Origin: Intestinimonas sp052065695
GTDB lineage: Bacteria > Bacillota > Clostridia > Oscillospirales > Oscillospiraceae
Assembly: GCF_052065695.1 (NCBI RefSeq)
Contig: NZ_JBQHTM010000001.1
Coordinates: 103,044 to 167,043 of the forward strand
Length of the DNA stretch: 64,000 nucleotides
Direction of reading: 5' to 3'
The first letter of the stretch is position 1; each line of letters starts with the position of its first letter. Below the pieces are notes generated by a model, which worked only from the letters and a program-made list of their open reading frames with translations, made no database searches and was not told the origin of the DNA. The position numbers were made by a program, and so were the translations under genes. Positions 10,807 through 19,490 of this stretch are shown here, one piece after another.

Positions 10807-11415
10807 ATGAAGCGGATCTATAATGTGGCCGGGGTGCGGCTGGCCCTCACCTGCGGGGAGGAGGAGGCCGAGACGGCCAACTTCCTGGCGGCTGTCCTGC
10901 GGAAGCAGTCCGCCCTAGGACCTATCCTGGCCCCGGGCAAGCGCATCCAGGTGGGGTGGAATTTCTTCCAGCTGGCGGAGGCGGAGGACGGCCTGACCCT
11001 TCTGGCCCCGGACTACCGGAAAAATCCCTTTACCGACACCACCGAGGACCTCACCCAGGCCCTGGAAGTGTTCCAGGGCCAGCTGACCGCCCTGCGCCGG
11101 GCGGGGCGGCCGCCGGTGGTGGACGTCTCCTTTCAGGACACCATGGTGGTCCGGTGGAAGGGCCTCCAATCCCCCCTGCTCTATCTCCAGCGCCTGACCC
11201 CCTCTCACCCGCCGGACTCCGGCTGGTATTTAGGGCCGCTGGGGGAACCCCGCAGCGACGACCCCAAGGACTATGTCCGCATCTATACCTATCAGCTTTT
11301 GGACGTCTGCCCCCAGGGGCTCTCCCTCCTGCCCTTCCCGCCGGGGACGCTGGCGGTCTTTGACCACGGTGCCCTGGTGGAGGCGGTGGACGGGGAGAAC
11401 CAAAAACTGCTGTAA
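10807..11415 (+). CDS. Hypothetical protein with an Imm33/DUF2185-like C-terminal domain
   Basis: 202 residues, no signal peptide or membrane segment. From about residue 135 the sequence DSGWYLGPLGEPRSDDP, followed by an acidic aromatic stretch and LLPFPPGTLAVF, resembles DUF2185 (Imm33-type) domains, which have D-S-G-W-x-F-x-x-G-x-E and L-L-x-x-P-x-G-x-A-x. Some of those act as immunity proteins, but many are solitary and uncharacterised. It stands between holA and rnmV with no toxin gene nearby, so an immunity role is not supported here. The first 130 residues match nothing I know. Confidence 0.6.
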   Translation: MKRIYNVAGVRLALTCGEEEAETANFLAAVLRKQSALGPILAPGKRIQVGWNFFQLAEAEDGLTLLAPDYRKNPFTDTTEDLTQALEVFQGQLTALRRAGRPPVVDVSFQDTMVVRWKGLQSPLLYLQRLTPSHPPDSGWYLGPLGEPRSDDPKDYVRIYTYQLLDVCPQGLSLLPFPPGTLAVFDHGALVEAVDGENQKLL

Positions 11416-11428
11416 CAGGAGGAAGCCC

Positions 11429-12025
11429 ATGCTGCACATACAAGAGGCCATCGTGGTGGAGGGCCGCTATGACAAAAACACCCTCTCCCAGGTGGTGGAC
11501 ACGGTGATCCTGGAGACCGCCGGCTTCGGGGTATTCAAAAATCAGGAGCTGGTGGCCCTGCTGCGGCGGCTGGCGGAGGAGCGGGGGCTCATTGTGCTCA
11601 CCGACTCCGACGGGGCGGGCTTTCTCATTCGCAGTCGTCTCAAAAGCGCCCTGCCCCAGGACAAGGTGAAGCACGCCTACATCCCCGACGTCTACGGCAA
11701 GGAGCGGCGCAAGCGGACTCCCGGCAAGGAGGGCAAGCTGGGGGTGGAGGGTATGTCCCCGGCGGTGCTGGAGGAGGTCCTCCGCCGGGCGGGAGCCACT
11801 TTCCTGGAGGAGCCCGTCGGCGGCAGCGCCCCCAGAGAGGCCATCACCAAGGCCGACCTCTACCTGCTGGGCCTCACCGGCACCCCCGACTCCGCCCAGC
11901 GGCGGGGCGCCCTGCTCAGGCATCTGGACCTTCCGGAGCACATGAGCACCAACGCCCTGCTGCCGGTGCTCAACGCCCTCTATGACCGGGAGGCCTTCCT
12001 GGAGGAGGCGGAGTCATGGATGTGA
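11429..12025 (+). CDS. rnmV: Ribonuclease M5 family toprim protein
   Basis: 198 residues. The toprim domain begins IQEAIVVEGRYDKNTL (the conserved Glu) and continues with LIVLTDSDGAGF, giving the D-x-D-x-x-G metal site; the C-terminal half (about 100-198) matches the DUF4093 portion of RnmV. RNase M5 matures the 5S rRNA precursor. The longer frame from 11273 overlaps the previous gene and is rejected; ATG 11429 has AGGAGG 9-14 bases upstream. The end overlaps recG by 10 bases. Confidence 0.9.
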   Translation: MLHIQEAIVVEGRYDKNTLSQVVDTVILETAGFGVFKNQELVALLRRLAEERGLIVLTDSDGAGFLIRSRLKSALPQDKVKHAYIPDVYGKERRKRTPGKEGKLGVEGMSPAVLEEVLRRAGATFLEEPVGGSAPREAITKADLYLLGLTGTPDSAQRRGALLRHLDLPEHMSTNALLPVLNALYDREAFLEEAESWM

Positions 12026-14079
12026 ACACCCCCCTGCGGGAGCTCCCCGGGGTGGGGGAGGCCCGGGCCAAGGGCCTGGAAAAGTTGGGACTCCGGGTGG
12101 CCGGAGATCTGGTGGGCTACTTCCCTAGAAGCTACGAGGACCGGCGGCAGGTCTATACCATCGCCGGGGCCCCGGTGGGGGAGCTGTGCTGCGTCCGGGT
12201 CATGGCGGCGGAGGAGCCCCGGCGCATGCACATCCGAAAGGGACTGGACGTGACCCGGCTCAAGGTGGTGGACGGGGCCTCCGCCATGCTGGTGACCTTC
12301 TTCAACCAGGGCTATGTCCGGCAGGCCCTCCACCGGGGGGAGGAGTACATCCTCTATGGCCGGGTGGAGCTCATGGGCAGCCACCGGCAGATGACTAATC
12401 CCCAGTTTGAGGGGGCGGAGCGACCCTGGGCCTGCGGGCGCATTATGCCGGTCTACCCCCTGACGGCGGGGATCACCAACCACCTGCTGGCCGGGCTGGT
12501 GGAGAAGGCTCTCCACGAGCTGCCCCCTCCGGCAGAGACCCTGCCCGACGATTTGCTCTCGCGACACCGCCTGGCTCCTGCGGTGGAGTGCTGGCGGAGC
12601 ATCCACTTTCCCGCCGATGAAGACGCTCTGGACGCCGCCCGGTGGCGCTTCGCCTTTGAGGAGCTCTTCTACCTCTCCCTGGGTCTGGCCCTGCTGCGGG
12701 AGCGGCGGAGCCGGGGCCACGGCCCCGCCTTCGGGGAGACGGACCTGGAGGGCTTTTACGGGCTGCTACCCTTCACCCTGACGGGGGCGCAGAGACGGGC
12801 GTTGGAGGAGTCCGCCGCTGACCTGGCTCTCACCCGGCCCATGAACCGGCTGGTCCAGGGCGACGTGGGCTCGGGCAAGACAGCGGTGGCCGCCGGCTGC
12901 GCCTGGCTGGCCGTCCGCTCCGGCTGGCAGTGCGCCATGATGGCCCCCACCGAGATTCTGGCCGAGCAGCACGCCAAGACCCTCTCCGCCATGCTAGCCC
13001 CCGCGGGCATCGAAGTGGGGCTGCTCACCGGCTCCATGAAGGTGTCTGAGAAGCGAAAGGTCCTCTCGGCGCTGGAGACGGGAGAACTCCCCTTCGTGGT
13101 GGGCACCCACGCCCTCCTCTCTCAGGGGGTGGTCTTTCACCGCCTGGGGCTGGTCATCACCGACGAGCAGCACCGCTTCGGCGTGGAACAGCGGGCCGCT
13201 TTAGCGGCCAAGGCGGGGGGCGAGGAGGATTTTTCGCCCAATGTGCTGGTCATGTCGGCCACCCCCATCCCCCGGACCCTGGCTCTCATCATCTACGGGG
13301 ACCTGGACGTGTCGGTCATCGACGAGCTGCCTCCGGGCCGTGTGCCGGTGAAGACGGTGCTGGTGGGGGAGAGCAAGCGACAGCGGATGTACGGCTTTGT
13401 CCGGGACCAGGTGAAGGAGGGGCGGCAGGTCTACATCGTCTGCCCTGCCGTGGAGGAGAACCCGGAGGGGGCCTGGGACCTGAAGGCGGTGACCGAGTAC
13501 GCCCGGGTGCTGGGGGAGGAGGTTTTCCCCGATCTGCGGGTGGGTCTGGTCCACGGCCGTATGAAAGCAAAAGAGAAGGAGGCCGCCATGGCCGCCTTCA
13601 CCGCCGGGGAGACGAACATCCTGGTGTCCACCACCGTCATCGAGGTGGGGGTGGACGTGCCCAACGCCAGCCTCATCATCATCGAAAACGCCGACCGGTA
13701 CGGTCTTTCCCAGCTCCACCAGCTCCGGGGCCGGGTAGGTCGGGGGAAGCACCAGTCCTGGTGCGTCCTGGTCAGCGACAACCGCAGCCCGGACACCCGG
13801 GCCCGGTTGAAGGTCCTCACCCAGACCAACGACGGCTTCAAAATCGCCGAGGAGGACCTGAAGCTCCGGGGACCCGGCGATTTCTTCGGACAGCGGCAGC
13901 ACGGCCTGCCCGCCCTGCGGATGGCCGACCTGGAGACCGACACCCGGGTCCTCAAGGAGGCCCAGGACGCCGCCGCCGAGATATTGACAGCCGACCCGGG
14001 CCTCACCGAGCCGGAGCACCGCCCCCTGTTGGAGAAGGTGCGGCGGCTCTTTGAGGAGGACCCGGACCGGTTCAACTGA
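12016..14079 (+). CDS. recG: ATP-dependent DNA helicase RecG
   Basis: 687 residues, normal length for RecG, which reverses stalled replication forks and migrates branched DNA. An N-terminal OB-fold wedge domain (about 1-170) is followed by superfamily 2 motor domains with Walker A GDVGSGKTA at 282-290, a DEQHRFGVEQR motif II near 382, VMSATPIPRTLAL (motif III), and QLHQLRGRVGRG (motif VI). The C-terminal part holds GPGDFFGQRQHG. It starts inside the rnmV 3' end, so the two are translationally coupled. Confidence 0.98.
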   Translation: MDVNTPLRELPGVGEARAKGLEKLGLRVAGDLVGYFPRSYEDRRQVYTIAGAPVGELCCVRVMAAEEPRRMHIRKGLDVTRLKVVDGASAMLVTFFNQGYVRQALHRGEEYILYGRVELMGSHRQMTNPQFEGAERPWACGRIMPVYPLTAGITNHLLAGLVEKALHELPPPAETLPDDLLSRHRLAPAVECWRSIHFPADEDALDAARWRFAFEELFYLSLGLALLRERRSRGHGPAFGETDLEGFYGLLPFTLTGAQRRALEESAADLALTRPMNRLVQGDVGSGKTAVAAGCAWLAVRSGWQCAMMAPTEILAEQHAKTLSAMLAPAGIEVGLLTGSMKVSEKRKVLSALETGELPFVVGTHALLSQGVVFHRLGLVITDEQHRFGVEQRAALAAKAGGEEDFSPNVLVMSATPIPRTLALIIYGDLDVSVIDELPPGRVPVKTVLVGESKRQRMYGFVRDQVKEGRQVYIVCPAVEENPEGAWDLKAVTEYARVLGEEVFPDLRVGLVHGRMKAKEKEAAMAAFTAGETNILVSTTVIEVGVDVPNASLIIIENADRYGLSQLHQLRGRVGRGKHQSWCVLVSDNRSPDTRARLKVLTQTNDGFKIAEEDLKLRGPGDFFGQRQHGLPALRMADLETDTRVLKEAQDAAAEILTADPGLTEPEHRPLLEKVRRLFEEDPDRFN

Positions 14080-14104
14080 CAGAGATAGAATGGAGAGAAC
14101 AACA

Positions 14105-14494
14105 ATGGATTTGAAAAAACGGGCTGAAGAGCTCCATCACACCCCGGAGCCCCACTACAACTGTGCCCAGGCCACCCTCATTCCCTTTGCCGAGGAGCAG
14201 GGCCTGGACGCCCAGACGATGTACCGCCTGGCGGCCCAGTTCGGCAGCGGTATGCGTCGGGGCTCTGTGTGCGGGGCGGTGACCGGCGGCCTCATGGCAT
14301 TGGGGCTCCAGGGGGCGGACAACCACACCGCGGCCGAGTTCCAGCGCCTCTTCAAGGAGCGGGTGGGAGCCCTGGACTGTGCCCAGCTCCTCCAGAACGC
14401 CAAGGAGCGGGGGGAGGAGCGCGGCGCCCACTGTGATCGCATGGTCCTCACCGCCGTGGAGCTGGTGGAGGAGCTCACCTCCGGTAAAAACTAA
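14105..14494 (+). CDS. C_GCAxxG_C_C family protein
   Basis: 129 residues. The family pattern is visible: an early Cys in YNCAQATL, then GSVCGAVTGGLMALGL (the GCAxxG block), a Cys in LDCAQLL and a last Cys in AHCDRM. These proteins are thought to bind a metal or an iron-sulfur cluster, and some are predicted redox or transport partners; the function here is unknown. GGAGAGAAC precedes the ATG at 14105. Confidence 0.9.
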   Translation: MDLKKRAEELHHTPEPHYNCAQATLIPFAEEQGLDAQTMYRLAAQFGSGMRRGSVCGAVTGGLMALGLQGADNHTAAEFQRLFKERVGALDCAQLLQNAKERGEERGAHCDRMVLTAVELVEELTSGKN

Positions 14495-14503
14495 AAACGA
14501 AAT

Positions 14504-14541
14504 AAAGATCCCGTTTTCCAGCCGGAAAACGGGATCTTTTT
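14504..14541. terminator. Bidirectional terminator
   Basis: A 16-bp perfect stem, AAAGATCCCGTTTTCC with its complement, around a four-base loop. The T run follows on the plus strand and an A run precedes, so it can also serve the convergent flippase gene at 14549. Confidence 0.9.
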
Positions 14542-14548
14542 GTTATAC

Positions 14549-15643
14549 TCAGCCCAGCGCGGTCTTCCGCCCGGCCTTGACGAGCCGGACCGGCGGGACG
14601 ACGGCGGGCGTCTTAGGGTCCCGGGCTGGGGCCCGGCGGCGGACGCTCAGGTGGACGCACAGGGTGATGAGACCGCTGATGAGCAGGAAGCTGTAAAAGC
14701 TGATGCCCCGGGCCACCATGACGGCGGGGGCCACCAGGCCGGCGCCGAAGAAGAGGGTGAAGGCGTGGAGGGCCACCCCCTCGGCGGCGCCCACGGCACC
14801 GGGCAGGGGGAGGGAGCCCACGGCCAGGGAGACCAGGGCCTGGGTTCCCACCATCTGGAAGAGGGAGGCGCCGCTGAGGCCGAAGCCCAGGTAGACGGCA
14901 AAGGGCACGGCGTAGAGGGCAGTGAGCTGGAGGAAGGTGAGGCCGAAGAGGACGGGCACCAGGCTCAGGTTGGCCCGGAGGCAGTCAGCTCCTTCCCGGT
15001 AGGCCTTCATCTGGCGTTCCAGACCGGCGCGGACCTTGTCTTCCTGCTTCACCAGGCCCACCCGGACGCCCAGCGTCACCAGGCCGCCGGTGAGACGGCG
15101 GGCGGCGTTGGGGAGGAACATCATGGAGAGCATGCCGGCGGTGAGGACGATCATCACCACGCCGCCGTAGAGGAGCAGCAGCCCCAATCCGCCGCCCAGT
15201 CCGGCGCGGACTTGGGGCAGGAGGAAGAAGGAGAGGGCGGCGTAGAGGAAGGTGACGGTCTGATAGCACACGGCAATGACCATCATGTTGAGGGAGCCGT
15301 GGGCGGCGGGGATGCCATCCTTGGACATGTAGAAAATCTGGGCGGGCTGGCCGCCGGTGGAGGAGGGGGTGATAGAGCTCACGTAGAAGCCGGCGAAGGA
15401 GTAACCCAGGCACTTCCGGTAGGGCATGGTGTGTCCCAGGCGGCCCAGGATGAGCTTGGTGCACAGGGCCTCACAGCCCACAAAGCAGAACATGAGCCCC
15501 AGGCCCAGGAGCACATATCCTGGCCGCACCGAGCGGAGGACCTGGAGCAGGGTGGAGAGGGGCTGCTGCCGTAGGAGGAAGAAGAGGGTGCCGCCGATGA
15601 GGGCGGCCAGGAGAGAAAGGCTGAGGATGCGCTTGCGGTCCAT
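14549..15643 (-). CDS. Lysylphosphatidylglycerol synthase transmembrane (YbhN/UPF0104) flippase-like protein
   Basis: 364 residues with about eight membrane segments and no soluble catalytic domain. The motif YVSSITPSSTGGQPAQ near residues 87-102 and LPLPGAVGAAEG near 290 are those of the LPG_synthase_TM / UPF0104 family. Such proteins are proposed to flip or channel lipids. It overlaps by one base the stop of the glycosyltransferase gene upstream of it (15643), so the two are cotranslated; together they suggest glycolipid synthesis and export. Confidence 0.9.
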   Translation of the reverse strand: MDRKRILSLSLLAALIGGTLFFLLRQQPLSTLLQVLRSVRPGYVLLGLGLMFCFVGCEALCTKLILGRLGHTMPYRKCLGYSFAGFYVSSITPSSTGGQPAQIFYMSKDGIPAAHGSLNMMVIAVCYQTVTFLYAALSFFLLPQVRAGLGGGLGLLLLYGGVVMIVLTAGMLSMMFLPNAARRLTGGLVTLGVRVGLVKQEDKVRAGLERQMKAYREGADCLRANLSLVPVLFGLTFLQLTALYAVPFAVYLGFGLSGASLFQMVGTQALVSLAVGSLPLPGAVGAAEGVALHAFTLFFGAGLVAPAVMVARGISFYSFLLISGLITLCVHLSVRRRAPARDPKTPAVVPPVRLVKAGRKTALG

Positions 15644-16743
15644 CAGAGGGCCTCCTTTCCGGCGCCCACGGTGAGGGCGGCCATGAGCCGCTCCAGGCTC
15701 TGGGCTTCCAGCTGGCCCTTCAAGCGGCGCATGTTCTGCCCCATTCGGGCCAGGGCGATGTCGTCGGTGAGCAGCCGGGTGATGGCCTCCAGGCAGGCCT
15801 CGGGCTCCTTGGGGGCGATGCGGCCAATCTGGTGGCGGATAAGGAAACGGGCGTTCTCCCGCTCCTGCTGAAGGAAGGGCTCCCAGGCCAGAATGGGCAG
15901 CTCAGAGAAAATGGTCTCGAAGAGGGTGATGCCGCCGGGCTTGGAGAGCATCAGGTCGGCCTGGGCCATGTAGTCGTACACCCGATCAGTAAAGCCCACC
16001 ACCTCGATGTGCTCGTAGCGCCCGTGCAGACGGTCATAGAGCTTCTGGTTGCCGCCGGTGATGATGGTGGTGCGCACGCCGGGCATGGCGTTCAATTCCT
16101 CGTAGAACTTGTCCTTTTTGGGCAGCAGACCCAGGCCGCCCCCCATGATGAGGAGGTGCCGTTCCCCTAGACCCCGGTGCCCCCGCTGGGCGGGGCGCTT
16201 GAACTCCGGCTTCACGGGGATGCCGGTGACCAGGATGCGCTCCGGCTCCACCCCCTTGGCCACCAGCCGGTCCCGGATGTCCCGGGAGCCCACCAGGTAG
16301 CAGTCTGTGGCGTCGTTGAGCCACTCGGAGTGGGAGGAGAGGTCGGTGATGCAGGTCACCAGGGGAAGGTCGGAGGCGACCTCCTCCTTGTAGTCGGCCA
16401 CCAGCCGAGCGCAGAAGGGGTGGGTGGCGATGACGGCGTCGGGCCGCTCCTCCCACAGCAGCTCGCCCAGCTTGTCCTGAAAAAGGTCGGAGAGCAGGGG
16501 CCGGGCCTTCAGGGTGGCGTTTTCAGTGGCCTTGTAGTAGATATTGTAGAGACCGCTCCCTCTGGTCACCAGCAGGGAGAAGGCCTTGTAGATGGCCTCA
16601 GAGGCGTCGGGAATGGCGTAGGCGGGCAGGTCCACCACCTCCACCTGGGAGCCGGGGAAGGCGCCCAGCAGCTGGAGGCGCAGCGACTGGGAGGCGGAGT
16701 AGTGCCCCATACCGAATTTTCCGGTAAGGATCAGGATCTTCAT
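15643..16743 (-). CDS. MGDG synthase-type glycosyltransferase
   Basis: 366 residues. The N-terminal MKILILTGKFGMGHYSAS is the G-x-G-H motif of MGDG-synthase/UgtP enzymes, and the C-terminal glycosyltransferase 28 domain has MLSKPGGITLFETIFSELP, which binds the UDP-sugar. Family members transfer glucose or galactose to diacylglycerol at the cytoplasmic face of the membrane, or are MurG-like. The adjacent flippase-like gene supports a glycolipid role. It begins 80 bases after the phosphopantetheinyl transferase gene on the same strand. Confidence 0.92.
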   Translation of the reverse strand: MKILILTGKFGMGHYSASQSLRLQLLGAFPGSQVEVVDLPAYAIPDASEAIYKAFSLLVTRGSGLYNIYYKATENATLKARPLLSDLFQDKLGELLWEERPDAVIATHPFCARLVADYKEEVASDLPLVTCITDLSSHSEWLNDATDCYLVGSRDIRDRLVAKGVEPERILVTGIPVKPEFKRPAQRGHRGLGERHLLIMGGGLGLLPKKDKFYEELNAMPGVRTTIITGGNQKLYDRLHGRYEHIEVVGFTDRVYDYMAQADLMLSKPGGITLFETIFSELPILAWEPFLQQERENARFLIRHQIGRIAPKEPEACLEAITRLLTDDIALARMGQNMRRLKGQLEAQSLERLMAALTVGAGKEAL

Positions 16744-16822
16744 GGCTGTTCCTCCTTCTCTTGATGAGAACAGTATACAGAGAGAACTTTTAGAAAAACC
16801 TGTTCCAGTTCTTAAAACTAGC

Positions 16823-17356
16823 TTAAGAATCGCCGATACATTCTATAAGAGGGCCTGTTTCCGCGGCGCAGAGGGCGGCCCGCCAGCCCTCTCCGGCGTA
16901 GGCGGTGAAGGTGAGGCCGTCCAGCAGGGCGTGTTGTCCGGGGTCCAGAAGGGGGACGGCGATGTCCCGGGCCGGGACGGTGAGGCCGGTACCGGTGTAC
17001 TTTACCCGGGCCTCCTTCAATGTCCACAGGGTGTAGAAATCTTCCCAACGGTTTCCACGGTCCTGGAACCAGGCAAACTCCGTCTCAGATAGGACCTTTT
17101 TGGGGAGAAAGGGGCGGCGGGGCCGGACCACCTCGATGTCGGCGCCCACCTCTCCGTCGCTGAGGGCGCACAGGGCGTAGGGGCCGCTGTGGCTCAGATT
17201 GAACTGGTATTGGGGCATACTGTGGAAAAAAGGCTTGCCGCCGGGGGCCTGGTCCAGGTCCGGTAGCTCCTTCATAGCCCACACCAGCCCGGCGGCCTGC
17301 CGGAGCAGAGCGTGAGCATCCACAGTCTGTGTGAAAAATAACCGCAGCAATGCCAT
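16823..17356 (-). CDS. 4'-phosphopantetheinyl transferase (Sfp type)
   Basis: 177 residues. Magnesium and CoA binding motifs are present: FNLSHSG near 53-59, VGADIEVV near 70-77 and FYTLWTLKEARVK near 105-117. Enzymes of this family transfer 4'-phosphopantetheine from CoA to a serine of carrier proteins. At 177 residues it is shorter than Sfp (about 225) and close to small Sfp-like enzymes. No carrier-protein synthase genes are nearby, so its substrate is unclear. Confidence 0.92.
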   Translation of the reverse strand: MALLRLFFTQTVDAHALLRQAAGLVWAMKELPDLDQAPGGKPFFHSMPQYQFNLSHSGPYALCALSDGEVGADIEVVRPRRPFLPKKVLSETEFAWFQDRGNRWEDFYTLWTLKEARVKYTGTGLTVPARDIAVPLLDPGQHALLDGLTFTAYAGEGWRAALCAAETGPLIECIGDS

Positions 17357-17513
17357 TCCTCCCTTGCCCCCCTATTGTACCATGTCCGGGTGGGGCTGCC
17401 ACCGGGAATTTGTAAAATCGCGGTCTGGCTCTGGTATTCTGGAGGGACATCCTGTACAATGGTGGGTGTAGTCCGGCGCGGTTACGCACCGGGATCACAG
17501 GAGGAACAACAGC

Positions 17514-18275
17514 ATGAAATTCATCTCATGGAACGTCAACGGCCTGCGGGCCTGTGTGCAGAAGGGCTTTTACGACTATTTTCAGGCATCTGATGCCGAC
17601 GTTTTCTGCCTTCAGGAGACCAAGATGCAGCCCGGTCAGGCGGAGATCGAGACGCCGGGCTATCTCCAGTTCTGGAACTCGGCAGAGAAGAAGGGCTATT
17701 CTGGTACCGCCGTCTTTACCCGGAAGGAGCCTCTGGCAGTGACCTACGACATCGGCGACCCCGCCCACGTGGGCGAGGGCCGGGCTATTACCCTGGAGTT
17801 CCCCGAACTCTACCTGGTGACGGTGTACACGCCCAATTCCAAGGACGGCCTGGCCCGGCTGCCCTACCGCATGGAGTGGGAGGACGCCTTCCGGGCCTAT
17901 CTGAAGGGTCTGGACGAAAAGAAACCGGTGGTGGTCTGTGGGGACCTGAATGTGGCCCATGAGGAGATCGATCTGAAAAACCCAAAAACCAACCGGGGGA
18001 ACGCCGGTTTCTCCGACGAGGAGCGCGCCAAGATGACTGAGCTGCTCGCCGCCGGTTTTACCGACACCTTCCGCTACCTCAACCCCGAGCTCACCGGCGC
18101 CTACTCCTGGTGGAGCTACCGCTTCAAGGCCAGGGAGAAGAACGCCGGCTGGCGCATCGACTACTTCCTGGTCTCCGACCGGCTGCGGGAGCGCATCGAA
18201 GCCGCAGAGATCCACAGCGATATAATGGGCAGCGACCACTGTCCGGTGAGTCTCACTCTGGCGGATTTGGCATAA
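17514..18275 (+). CDS. exoA: Exodeoxyribonuclease III (ExoA-type AP endonuclease)
   Basis: 253 residues, cytoplasmic. It has the endonuclease/exonuclease/phosphatase fold motifs MKFISWNVNGLRA, LQETKM (catalytic Glu), VCGDLNVAHEEIDL and the terminal GSDHCPVSL. This is the base-excision repair enzyme that cuts 5' of abasic sites and removes 3' blocks. Length and motifs match B. subtilis ExoA. GGAGG lies just upstream of ATG 17514. Confidence 0.96.
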   Translation: MKFISWNVNGLRACVQKGFYDYFQASDADVFCLQETKMQPGQAEIETPGYLQFWNSAEKKGYSGTAVFTRKEPLAVTYDIGDPAHVGEGRAITLEFPELYLVTVYTPNSKDGLARLPYRMEWEDAFRAYLKGLDEKKPVVVCGDLNVAHEEIDLKNPKTNRGNAGFSDEERAKMTELLAAGFTDTFRYLNPELTGAYSWWSYRFKAREKNAGWRIDYFLVSDRLRERIEAAEIHSDIMGSDHCPVSLTLADLA

Positions 18276-18305
18276 TCCATTCCAAGTCATTCCAGCCCTC
18301 CTCCC

Positions 18306-18335
18306 TGTATAGGCAAAAGAATCCTGCGGATACTA
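18306..18335 (+). promoter_or_regulatory. Sigma-G-like promoter of spoVT
   Basis: TGTATA at 18306-18311, a 17-base spacer and GATACTA at 18329-18335. This is one mismatch per box from the forespore sigma-G consensus (TGAATA and CATACTA). It lies about 40 bases before the spoVT start. In B. subtilis spoVT is known to be sigma-G dependent, so sequence and biology agree. Confidence 0.7.
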
Positions 18336-18375
18336 AGGTCCGTGACCAAATATCACCGCGGGAGGAGAAAGATAG

Positions 18376-18915
18376 ATGAAAGCAACTGGCATTGTACGCC
18401 GCATCGATGATCTTGGCCGGGTCGTCATCCCCAAAGAGATCCGCCGCACGATGAGAATCCGGGAAGGGGACCCGCTGGAGATCTACACGGACAAGGACGG
18501 CGGCGTCATTTTCAAAAAGTATTCCCTGATGGGGGGACTGAGCGATTTTGCACTCCAGGTGTGTGAGAGCCTGAACAAGACCACGGGCCGGGTGGCGGTC
18601 ATCACGGACCGGGACACCTGCATCGCCGTGGCGGGAGCCGCCCGGCGGGAGCTCACCGACAAGCGGATCTCCGCCGAGCTGGAAAATATCATGGAAGGCC
18701 GCCAGATCTATCAGCACCAGAACGGAGAGAACCCGCTGCCGGTCTGCGAGGAGAACGACAAGTACCGCCTGGACGCCGCGGCACCCATCCTGTCCGAGGG
18801 GGACGTGCTGGGCAGCGTGCTCTTTGTCTCCCAGGAGGGGAGCGAAGCCGGAGAGGCGGAGTACAAGCTGGTGCAGATGGTGGCGGCTTTTCTGGGCCGG
18901 CACATGGAGAGCTGA
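18376..18915 (+). CDS. spoVT: Stage V sporulation protein T
   Basis: 179 residues. The N-terminal AbrB-type swapped-hairpin DNA-binding domain (residues 1-50, MKATGIVRRIDDLGRVVIPK) is joined to a GAF-like domain (about 55-178). SpoVT is a forespore regulator that adjusts sigma-G-dependent genes. Size and sequence match the Firmicutes SpoVT family, and GGAGGAGAAAG precedes the ATG. A sigma-G-like promoter sits upstream. This is the window's clearest marker of a spore-forming lineage. Confidence 0.96.
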   Translation: MKATGIVRRIDDLGRVVIPKEIRRTMRIREGDPLEIYTDKDGGVIFKKYSLMGGLSDFALQVCESLNKTTGRVAVITDRDTCIAVAGAARRELTDKRISAELENIMEGRQIYQHQNGENPLPVCEENDKYRLDAAAPILSEGDVLGSVLFVSQEGSEAGEAEYKLVQMVAAFLGRHMES

Positions 18916-18943
18916 ACGGCGCAGCGTGTGGGAGGGAGAGAAC

Positions 18944-19480
18944 GTGCGTCTGTTTGTGGCGCTGGTGCCGCCGGAGGAATTCCGGCGGGACCTGGAACGG
19001 CAGGGGAGGGGGCTGCGTGCCCTCTGTCAGAGGGGTAGGATGGTCCCCTGGGAGAACATCCACCTCACCCTGGCCTTTCTTGGGGAGACCGACCGCCGTG
19101 CGAAGGCGGAGCGGGCCATGGAGCGTGCTGCCGGCGCACCGTTTTCCCTCCACATCACCCGTCCGGGCCGGTTTTCCGGCAAAAAGGGGGACCTCTGGTG
19201 GATGGGGGTGGAGGAGTGTCCACCCCTCCTGGCGCTCCGCCGCCGGCTGGTCCGGTCGCTGGGGGAGGAGGGGATGTGGCTGGACGACACCAAGTCCTTT
19301 CGACCCCATCTCACCCTGGGGCGTGATCTGCGGCCGCTGCCCGGCGCCGATCTCACGGCCTGGGCCGCCGCCTGCACCCCGGGCGCCTGGCAAACAAAGG
19401 AACTGATCCTGATGGAGTCCCGGCGGGACGAGAGCGGGCTGCGCTACATACCGCTGTCCCGCTGTTCCATGGAGAAATAA
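18944..19480 (+). CDS. thpR: RNA 2',3'-cyclic phosphodiesterase (2H family)
   Basis: 178 residues from GTG 18944, preceded by GGAGGGAGAG. Two H-x-T/S-x motifs are present, HLTLAFLG near residue 36 and HLTLGRDL near 122, as in ThpR/LigT enzymes that open 2',3'-cyclic phosphates on RNA to 2'-phosphates. The longer frame from 18824 runs into spoVT and is rejected. It lies 28 bases after spoVT and 10 before the HPt gene. Confidence 0.9.
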   Translation: MRLFVALVPPEEFRRDLERQGRGLRALCQRGRMVPWENIHLTLAFLGETDRRAKAERAMERAAGAPFSLHITRPGRFSGKKGDLWWMGVEECPPLLALRRRLVRSLGEEGMWLDDTKSFRPHLTLGRDLRPLPGADLTAWAAACTPGAWQTKELILMESRRDESGLRYIPLSRCSMEK

Positions 19481-19490
19481 GGAGACCACG

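Noticed and set aside
14540..15574. 344-residue plus-strand frame opposite the flippase gene
   Set aside because: It is rich in Gly, Glu and His and lies antisense to a well-supported membrane protein.
16809..16829. Inverted repeat TTCTTAA / 7 bases / TTAAGAA upstream of the glycosyltransferase gene
   Set aside because: It could be an operator, but it overlaps the stop codon of the previous gene and there is no second copy to support it.
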